In this document: in pieces, positions 17,207 through 22,430 of the stretch
Position numbering within the stretch: position 1 is the first letter of the stretch
Layout: every line of letters starts with the position of its first letter
Assembly: GCA_900544875.1 (NCBI GenBank)
Contig: UQWS01000027.1
Coordinates: forward strand, 1-24,722
Reading direction: 5' to 3'
DNA: 24,722 bases
DNA from: an uncultured Collinsella sp.
GTDB lineage: Bacteria; Actinomycetota; Coriobacteriia; Coriobacteriales; Coriobacteriaceae
The notes under the pieces: model-generated
Told to the model about the DNA's origin: nothing
The model's input: only the letters and a program-made list of their open reading frames with translations
The model's database searches: none
Translations under genes and position numbers: made by a program

Positions 17207-17248
17207 ACTCCCTGTTGCGAGCGAGAGCAGAGCAACAAACAAAAGCTT

Positions 17249-17325
<77 letters not shown>

Positions 17326-17334
17326 GAAGTTTGC

Positions 17335-17365
17335 AGGTCAGGCACCTAGTGCCTGACCTTTTTTT
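17335..17365 (+). terminator. Rho-independent terminator after tRNA-Pro
   Basis: A perfect 11-bp stem (aggtcaggcac with gtgcctgacct) closes a 3-nt loop (cta) and runs into seven T. It lies 9 bases after the tRNA CCA end. Confidence 0.95.
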
Positions 17366-17834
17366 GTTTTAAGCAATTGATTAATATTGATTAAGCAACA
17401 GGGTGCCAAAAATCTACCTGCGCGGTATTCGCTTTTTGCGGTTACTTGCGCGTTTTGCACACGCTTGAGCCGATTTATTAGCGCGATATAAATCTACATA
17501 CGCGTAGCAGGTATACAGTCGAGTACAGGCTGTATTTATCGCGGCGATTTACACAGATATAGCGACTGTAACGAACAAGCGTGTCGCTGTAATTGTTCCA
17601 GTGGTTCACTTGGCTGGTAGACAAGTGAGCGATTGCAACGATATGCCAAACGGGATGGGCTCTATACGAGGACGCCGCGGAGGTAATGGCGGGGGAGTGC
17701 GGCAAGCGCTCTGAGAGCCACTGCATGGTCCCATTTTTCCTCAAATCGACTACCTGTGCCATGAACCTCAAATTGTTCGAGAATCGCCAAAAGAAAGGCC
17801 CGCGCGGAGTCTGAACTGCCTTGCATTAGACAAG
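17366..17834. other. 469-base stretch without a convincing gene, rich in short repeats
   Basis: This AT-richer stretch lies between the tRNA terminator and the pilin stop codon. It holds a direct repeat of attgatta (17376 and 17386), an inverted repeat TCACTTG/CAAGTGA with a 9-nt loop (17606-17628), AGCGAC/GTCGCT near 17560-17590, and ATACAG/CTGTAT near 17510-17535. Minus-strand open frames exist (17478-17771, 97 aa; 17662-17862, 66 aa), but they overlap each other, have no ribosome-binding site I can defend and match no family I know. It could be a decayed gene or a non-coding junction left by integration. Confidence 0.5.
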
Positions 17835-18824
17835 CTAGAAGCACCAAGCGGGACAGACGCAAAGCAAGCCAGCCGCGCCATCAGTATTCGACGGATTGCC
17901 GCTGTAGCCGACACAGAAGTATCTCGTCGTTGAGCTGAACGGACTCACCGAACGCTCCCACCAATGGTAGCCAATCTGCAGGCAGGCATTTTCAGAATGG
18001 TTCTCCGTCACCTTGCCCTTGAAGGCCTTGTACTGGGAACCCTCGGAGGAAGTCCAGGGATACTCGGCTGCCCAGTAGGAGGTGGGGACGATCTCGGAGT
18101 AGCTGAGCAGGAACAGCTTGTCCGAGGTGGCCGTCACGGCGGCATTCTTGTCGGTTCCGCCGACGTTGTTCGTCAGCTTCCTGACCGATTTCACCTTGGA
18201 CTGGAAGTCGGCGGGCATGAGGTTCCAGATTTCGCCGGAGTTCATCTTCGCGCGGAGTTTGGACTTCCCCCAACCGCCAACGTTGGTTTCTGGTGCGTTC
18301 ACGCTGGAAGAAATTTTCCTCGAGGTGGTGAGGAACGTCAGGCCCGCTTTACCGCTTCCATCGGCCAAATCATCGTGGTCGATGCCGATGATCTTGTACT
18401 CAAGCGTCTGCCCGTCCGTCAGCTTCATCGAGAACTTCGTCCCTGCGTCCATCGCTGCCCTCGCCTTGGCGTAAGTGGGCGATACCTCGCCCTTCGCGGC
18501 GATGTCCTCGGCCACTGCCTTCTGCTCGTCGAGCGTCCAGTCCTTCGCGTCCTTGGCGATGGCCGCCTGGACGGTCGCGGAATCGGCTCCTGCGGCACCG
18601 CCGCCGGACGCCCCGCCGGCATCGGTGCCGCCGGTCGTCCCGCTGTTCACCGTGTTGCCGACCAGGTTGAACTGGTTGCGAATGGCTCCGGCCACTTCGG
18701 GTCCCGCGAACACGATGACCAGGCCGATGATCGCGATGATCAGGACGTACTCGATGATTGATTTGCCTCGGAGAAGAGCACCTCTAGGAGATACCCCCCC
18801 CCCGAAGGTTCCGCGCCGCTGCAT
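17835..18824 (-). CDS. Flp-type (type IVb) prepilin fused to a DUF6273-like, probably C-type-lectin-like domain; G10 tract in leader
   Basis: The 329-aa protein starts with a basic leader ending in a prepilin peptidase site, RG|KSIIEYVLIIAIIGLVIVF (residues 19-39). Glu at +5 and Tyr at +6 of the mature protein are the Flp/type IVb hallmark, and the hydrophobic helix follows. A Gly/Thr/Ala-rich linker (about 60-80) and a helical segment (80-130) lead to a DUF6273-like domain (about 138-329), with TLEYKIIGIDHDD, NVGGWGKSKLRAKMNSGEIW and KLFLLSYSEI. The end is GYHWWERS...CPAWCF, as in C-type-lectin-fold proteins. It probably sits on a surface pilus or pseudopilus and binds a ligand. The ATG at 18824 is the one in frame with ten G (18794-18803). 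A second ATG at 18828, 8 nt from agggag, is out of frame at G10. No pilus-assembly genes are nearby. Function is inferred from domains. Confidence 0.8.
   Translation of the reverse strand: MQRRGTFGGGVSPRGALLRGKSIIEYVLIIAIIGLVIVFAGPEVAGAIRNQFNLVGNTVNSGTTGGTDAGGASGGGAAGADSATVQAAIAKDAKDWTLDEQKAVAEDIAAKGEVSPTYAKARAAMDAGTKFSMKLTDGQTLEYKIIGIDHDDLADGSGKAGLTFLTTSRKISSSVNAPETNVGGWGKSKLRAKMNSGEIWNLMPADFQSKVKSVRKLTNNVGGTDKNAAVTATSDKLFLLSYSEIVPTSYWAAEYPWTSSEGSQYKAFKGKVTENHSENACLQIGYHWWERSVSPFSSTTRYFCVGYSGNPSNTDGAAGLLCVCPAWCF
18794..18803 (-). repeat. homopolymer tract G10 (coding strand) in prepilin leader, candidate contingency tract
   Basis: Ten consecutive C on the plus strand are G10 in the minus-strand gene, encoding Gly8-Gly10 and the first base of Val11 of the leader peptide. 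The tract starts 21 nt from the ATG at 18824 and 25 nt from the ATG at 18828. One-base changes in tract length would switch the reading frame of the pilin. Confidence 0.85.
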
Positions 18825-18903
18825 ACATATGCGACACTCCCTTCGCTCAGGGCTTGTAGATGCATCGCCGAGCGTAGGACTATCCCAAAAGGTTGCGCTG
18901 GTC

Positions 18904-18918
18904 TTGCCGCAGCGGCAA
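18904..18918. promoter_or_regulatory. 15-bp palindrome upstream of the pilin gene
   Basis: ttgccgc-a-gcggcaa is a perfect 7-bp inverted repeat around one base, about 80 bases upstream of the pilin starts. It could be an operator or a small hairpin in the leader. There is no direct evidence for a regulator. Confidence 0.4.
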
Positions 18919-18969
18919 AGAATAATTAGTCCAACGCCTGCGCGGCTTAACCGACCACTCGCATATCCA

Positions 18970-18989
18970 AATTTGTTGCTCAACAAATT
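18970..18989. promoter_or_regulatory. 20-bp AT-rich inverted repeat in the divergent intergenic region
   Basis: aatttgttg-ct-caacaaatt is a perfect 9-bp inverted repeat with a 2-base centre, between the divergently read pilin and TPR-like genes. Such compact dyads are typical operators for dimeric DNA-binding proteins. No cognate regulator is in the island. Confidence 0.45.
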
Positions 18990-19014
18990 CGCAGGTAGCG
19001 TAAGTAAAATTGAG

Positions 19015-19044
19015 TTGGAAAGCTGGTGGGAACCGTCTTATAGC
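19015..19044 (+). promoter_or_regulatory. possible promoter of the zinc-ribbon/TPR-like gene
   Basis: TTGGAA (19015-19020) and TATAGC (19039-19044), 18 bases apart, each match four of six consensus positions. They lie about 42 bases before the TTG start. This is a moderate match only. Confidence 0.35.
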
Positions 19045-19085
19045 CTAAGCCGTTCCAAAAGCCGCGAATACAGGAGGTAAGGTGA

Positions 19086-20690
19086 TTGGGTAACTATAAA
19101 GTTGTCTTCAGGGATGACTGGTCCGGGGATTCGAGTCTGCTGAAATGGGAGCCCGGATGCCCGGCGATGGTAACGGTCGTCCAGGTCGCGAGAAACGTCG
19201 ACACCTCTGAGGCTTATCTGCAGATAAAGATCGAGAATCTCTCAGCGGATATCTTGAACTCCATCTCCGGAATCGCCCATGTCGACTATGCCGATGGGTC
19301 CAGAGGCTATGTCCCCTTTTCGGAACTAGACTTAGACCTGCCGCAATGCGAGCAGGGAGCCCTTAAGGCAACGGCGCTGCCGAGGGGAGACGTCGAGTCC
19401 GTTTTCATCAAGCTGCTTCAAATCGACTCCCAGCAAGGGAAGTGGCACTCGACCGGAGAGCCTGCCGAAGCGCCCGAGCGCGAACCGCTTTCGATGATCG
19501 AGAAGGCGATGGCCGAGAGGGACCGCCAGCTGAAGGAACTGCATGCCGACAGTCGAATCGCCGGCGGCAAGGCGCAGTTCCATCAGGGATGGTGGGTGTG
19601 TGCATGCGGGTGCATTAACGTTGAGCGGGAAAGCTGCCACAGGTGCAAATGCCACAAGGACCTCCTCTCGGATTTGCAGGACGAAGAATCCCTATGCAAA
19701 TCGGCCGATATACGGTCTCAGAACATATACGACAGGGCCGATTCACTTATTGCCAGCGGAGAGAGTGTCGAAAACCTGAAAAAAGCGCGTGAACTTTTCA
19801 AAGGCATCTCTGGTTGGAAGGACGCCGAAGAGCGTGCTAAGGAATGTTCAGGAAAGCTAGCCGTGCTCGAGCCGAAATCGGCAAAGAAGCGCAAATTGCT
19901 GCTATGCCTCGCCACGGCCGCCGCCGTGCTTCTCGTCTTCTTTCTGACGGCGGGAAGGCCGATGGCGATAAAGGCAATTACTGGGCTGCAAAAAGAAATT
20001 CGGTACAGGGAAGCATTCTCGCTTTACGAAGGCGGCAATTATAGGAAGGCGTATGCCGAATTCAAGTTGATTCGATCATACAGCGATGCGTCGGAGATGG
20101 AGGCGAAGGCCGCCAATGCCCTGGCGGAGGATTATGCAAAGGAAGGGGACACGGACCAAGCTATCGAATGGTTCAAGAATGCGGACAATGAAACCGGCGC
20201 CCACGAGGTCGAATACGGGTACGTGAAGAAGCACTATGACAGCAGCGATTCCAAAACGAAGGAATACCTGGACGAGCTCGTGGACGTAGGCTATCGCGAT
20301 GCCACCGAACTTTATTCCGACCTTTACAAACTGGATGTAAGGATTCTTGTGAATTCCGATGAGAACGATACCGAAACATCCCTGACAGAAATCGGCTCGA
20401 AGTCGATGGGTGACGCCTATGTACACGTTTTCGTTGACGGCGGAGACCGATTGCAAGAAGAGGTCGATATCCGCGTGTTTGAGGAGTACGCATGGGGCAT
20501 CGATGGCGAGGTGACAAATAATTATTCTGAAACGCAGCCCGCGAACTACGTAAAAGGATTCAAGCGCGGGTGGAACCTCATTCGCCTTTGGAATCAAAGT
20601 TCCGTTATTTATGACCATAGAATCACGTTAATTGAGCCCGTGACGGGAGAGACGCTGGCGACGACAGAATTCCGCACGCCCTATAACTAA
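19086..20690 (+). CDS. zinc-ribbon / single transmembrane / TPR-like protein, 534 aa, function unknown
   Basis: The start is TTG, placed by an excellent AGGAGG 7 nt upstream; no ATG is well placed. An N-terminal beta-rich domain (about residues 25-110) is followed by a charged linker and a zinc-ribbon-like cluster WWVCACGCINVE...CHRCKC (Cys172, 174, 176, 184, 187, 189). A helical region comes next, then one transmembrane segment (about 270-289) after a Lys/Arg stop-transfer stretch. A Tyr/Ala-rich repeat region typical of TPR/Sel1-like helices (YEGGNYRKAYAEF, YAKEGDTDQAIEWF) follows, and a C-terminal beta domain (about 405-534). Codon use (AGG, ATA, AAA) and lower GC differ from the housekeeping block, consistent with transfer. 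It is divergent from the pilin with a shared 257-bp region. Cytoplasmic sensing by the zinc ribbon and an outside TPR/beta domain is a reasonable topology, but no role is shown. Confidence 0.75.
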   Translation: MGNYKVVFRDDWSGDSSLLKWEPGCPAMVTVVQVARNVDTSEAYLQIKIENLSADILNSISGIAHVDYADGSRGYVPFSELDLDLPQCEQGALKATALPRGDVESVFIKLLQIDSQQGKWHSTGEPAEAPEREPLSMIEKAMAERDRQLKELHADSRIAGGKAQFHQGWWVCACGCINVERESCHRCKCHKDLLSDLQDEESLCKSADIRSQNIYDRADSLIASGESVENLKKARELFKGISGWKDAEERAKECSGKLAVLEPKSAKKRKLLLCLATAAAVLLVFFLTAGRPMAIKAITGLQKEIRYREAFSLYEGGNYRKAYAEFKLIRSYSDASEMEAKAANALAEDYAKEGDTDQAIEWFKNADNETGAHEVEYGYVKKHYDSSDSKTKEYLDELVDVGYRDATELYSDLYKLDVRILVNSDENDTETSLTEIGSKSMGDAYVHVFVDGGDRLQEEVDIRVFEEYAWGIDGEVTNNYSETQPANYVKGFKRGWNLIRLWNQSSVIYDHRITLIEPVTGETLATTEFRTPYN

Positions 20691-20763
20691 GCATCGGCTT
20701 TCAGTCAACGATATTCCGAATGTCGGGCAAATCAAGTATTTTACGAGTTAGGAAGAGAAGCAC

Positions 20764-21015
20764 ATGCAAATCATCTTTTACGCCCTCATAATCTGCTACG
20801 GCATAGCCTGCTATTTTTCAGGGGGGCTAATTGGTAAAGCAGCGAGTGACAAAGGGTATGGGGACCAGAGGTTAAAGCTGGCCTTCATAATCGTGTTCGC
20901 GACGCCCGCGAGCGCCGCGATGATCGTTGCGGCGCTTCCCGACAAGAAGCTCCAAACCAGCGTTTCCGATGATTCGACGCCGCATTCGATAGATGCCGAG
21001 CTTCCGAAGCTGTAA
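20764..21015 (+). CDS. small membrane protein, 83 aa, unknown function
   Basis: I do not recognise a family. The ATG has aggaagag 7-8 nt upstream. Two hydrophobic segments (about residues 4-25 and 38-58) flank a short basic loop with KGYGDQRLK, and a polar, acidic tail of about 22 residues follows. It would be a two-span inner-membrane protein. It lies 73 bases after the TPR-like gene on the same strand with no clear terminator between, so it may be co-transcribed with it. A large hairpin follows 53 bases downstream of its stop. Confidence 0.5.
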   Translation: MQIIFYALIICYGIACYFSGGLIGKAASDKGYGDQRLKLAFIIVFATPASAAMIVAALPDKKLQTSVSDDSTPHSIDAELPKL

Positions 21016-21067
21016 GGCATCATTGCGAGTGGGCTCGTTCAAGCTCTGAATTGGCAGTTCAAAATCA

Positions 21068-21112
21068 GGCATCGCGTAGGGCCGGACTAATGCCTGCGCC
21101 CTATGCGATGCC
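21068..21112. repeat. 15-bp stem-loop (imperfect by one G-T), loop 15 nt
   Basis: ggcatcgcgtagggc pairs with gccctatgcgatgcc across a 15-nt loop, 14 of 15 pairs being Watson-Crick. It sits between the 83-aa gene and convergent minus-strand frames. No strong T-run follows on the plus strand; the minus strand has a short TTTT. It may act as a bidirectional terminator or be a mobile palindromic element. Confidence 0.7.
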
Positions 21113-21136
21113 GCTGCACCGGTTTTGCCAAGCGTT

Positions 21137-21367
21137 TCATACCGTCCATCTCTGCGCAATGACGCTCGGAACATTGTCGTTAAAGCTCCCGTGGCAGATG
21201 ATGTTAGAGACGCTGCAATCCCAGCAGTCGTATCCAAGCGAAACGCGGCTTTCAAACATGGTGTGCTTCTCGCCTACAGATCGGGCGTTGAATTTGCTCG
21301 CGTCCCAAAACGCAAACCGCTCGGCGCCTAAAAGCACACTCTTAATTCCGTGCAAATCGAGCGTCAA
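21137..21367 (-). CDS. possible small or remnant ORF, 76 aa, unrecognised
   Basis: The frame reads as plausible protein (DLHGIKSVLLGAERFAFWDA and CWDCSVSNIICHG) with many aromatic residues and two Cys-x2-Cys-like pairs. The only start is a TTG, whose nearest AAGGAG is about 15 nt away, too far to be convincing. The open frame extends upstream to a TGA at about 21405, so it may be the 3' relic of a longer gene. I cannot name a family, and it may be non-coding. Confidence 0.25.
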   Translation of the reverse strand: MTLDLHGIKSVLLGAERFAFWDASKFNARSVGEKHTMFESRVSLGYDCWDCSVSNIICHGSFNDNVPSVIAQRWTV

Positions 21368-21520
21368 ATCCCAGTGCCTAAATCTCCTTGTTAATTCTCA
21401 AAGGAATTCATATATGAGGTGAGGGAGCAAGATGACGCGTAAATCCTATTTCCACGGTTATAAACGCCAAAAGAAAGCCCTTGCGGGATTGCACTGGCTT
21501 TCCAGTAATTGCAGGTGAGT

Positions 21521-22159
21521 TTAAAAGCAGAATGCCGGATAGAAAGGTTCGGTAACTAAGGCTTCCTGGGAGGCATTAGTGGCGTTCTCTCCAAAAATTC
21601 TAAAAGCCGTGCCTGGCCAATTAGCATGTGATCATGACCACCAATAGCCGGCATGCGTTAGGCTTCCGTAGTTCGAGCTCGATACGCCCTTGGCGGTATA
21701 CAGTTCATACTGATAACCCTGTGACCATACGGATTCGCCACCCCACACCTCGGTGACACTAAGGATGAAAACCTTATCGGGTGTAGCCGTAGCTTGAGCA
21801 ATATAATTACCGCCTTTGTTGTCGGTCATTATGCTCACGGATTTAATTTTGGCCGTGAGTTCGGTCGGCAAAAGTGCCCAGAGGTCACCCGAATTAAGGC
21901 GCCCGCGCAGCTCTGACTTCTCCCAGCCGCCGACGTTGGTGTTCGTCGAGTTAATACGCTGCTCGCCCATGACATCGTTGGTCGTCTCGAACGTGAGCCC
22001 TGCCTTACCGGAGCCATCCGAAGGGTCGTCATGGTTGATGCCGACGATGCGGTACTCGAGCGTCTCGCCGTTTGCGTCCGTCCTCGATGCGCAGCGGAAG
22101 GTTCTCGAGGAGGTCTCCAGCGCGCCGTTCGAGGCGACGGATGGAAGGGCGGGCGGCAT
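21521..22159 (-). pseudogene. second DUF6273-like/lectin-like domain, leaderless, interrupted by in-frame TGA
   Basis: The frame matches the lectin-like part of the pilin gene: TLEYRIVGINHDD, SDGSGKAGLTF, NVGGWEKSELRGRLNSGDLW and KVFILSVTEV align block by block. There is no leader, pilin helix or Gly-rich linker. The frame begins a few codons before the domain, after a TAG and an ATG with aggag directly abutting it. After HAGYWWS an in-frame TGA (21632-21634) stops translation. Past it the same frame stays open for 36 codons to a TAA at 21521, ending FYPAFCF like the CPAWCF of the pilin copy. The TGA would be Arg (AGA) with one base changed, matching WWxRS in the intact copy. It may be a decayed gene or a silent donor cassette. 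Confidence 0.7.
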
Positions 22160-22343
22160 CTCCTATATCGCTCCCGCTGCACCGACGTGGGTCCGCGCCC
22201 TTGTCGACGCCGACGGAACCATTGACGCCATCGAGACATCAAATCACGCCGGCCTTGCGTCCTGGGTCGCCAACATCCGTGCTGCGGCGGACGAGATGAC
22301 GACTCGCATCGCCGACATGCTCATGCATGTGGGCGTCGACTAG
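22083..22343 (+). pseudogene. 3' remnant of an unidentified plus-strand gene
   Basis: The plus-strand frame ending at the TAG at 22343 looks coding in its last 80 or so residues (IAPAAPTWVRALVDADGTID, then an amphipathic helix VANIRAAADEMTTRIADML). It has the high GC of the core genome. To its left the frame runs antisense into the lectin-like pseudogene and loses any protein character, so the 5' part seems to be missing. I cannot assign a family. It marks a probable recombination junction near 22080-22160 between core and island DNA. Confidence 0.35.
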
Positions 22344-22410
22344 ACAGGGCGATCCCCGCAACGGGCATTATTATCCGGGAAGCGTTTGGTTGCGAGGCAC
22401 TCCGGTGTGA

Positions 22411-22430
22411 GGGCCTGATTCGTCAGGCCC
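22411..22430. terminator. hairpin at the 3' end of the histidine kinase gene
   Basis: gggcctga-ttcg-tcaggccc is a perfect 8-bp stem with a UUCG-type loop that includes the kinase stop codon (22423-22425). No U-tract follows on the minus strand, so it may stabilise the mRNA end rather than act as a classical terminator. Confidence 0.5.

Noticed and set aside
17366..17640. CRISPR-like or regularly spaced repeats
   Set aside because: The short repeats here are irregular in length and spacing, with no constant repeat unit.
18825..18986. Longer N-terminus for the pilin starting at a TTG at 18986
   Set aside because: It has no ribosome-binding site, starts within the AT-rich dyad, and would give an implausible Cys-rich extension before the prepilin leader.
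17964..19080. Plus-strand open frames across the pilin gene (17964-18761 and 18475-19080)
   Set aside because: They are shadows of the minus-strand pilin-lectin gene, which has a recognisable prepilin motif and a conserved domain shared with the second copy.
17366..22343. Complete diversity-generating retroelement
   Set aside because: No reverse transcriptase (no YxDD-type frame), no Avd-like protein and no near-copy of the variable segment were found in the window. Only the target-like ends are seen.
17326..22420. Prophage or integrative element with att sites at tRNA-Pro
   Set aside because: No integrase, no phage genes and no second copy of the tRNA 3' end are visible, so the island is described without calling it a mobile element.
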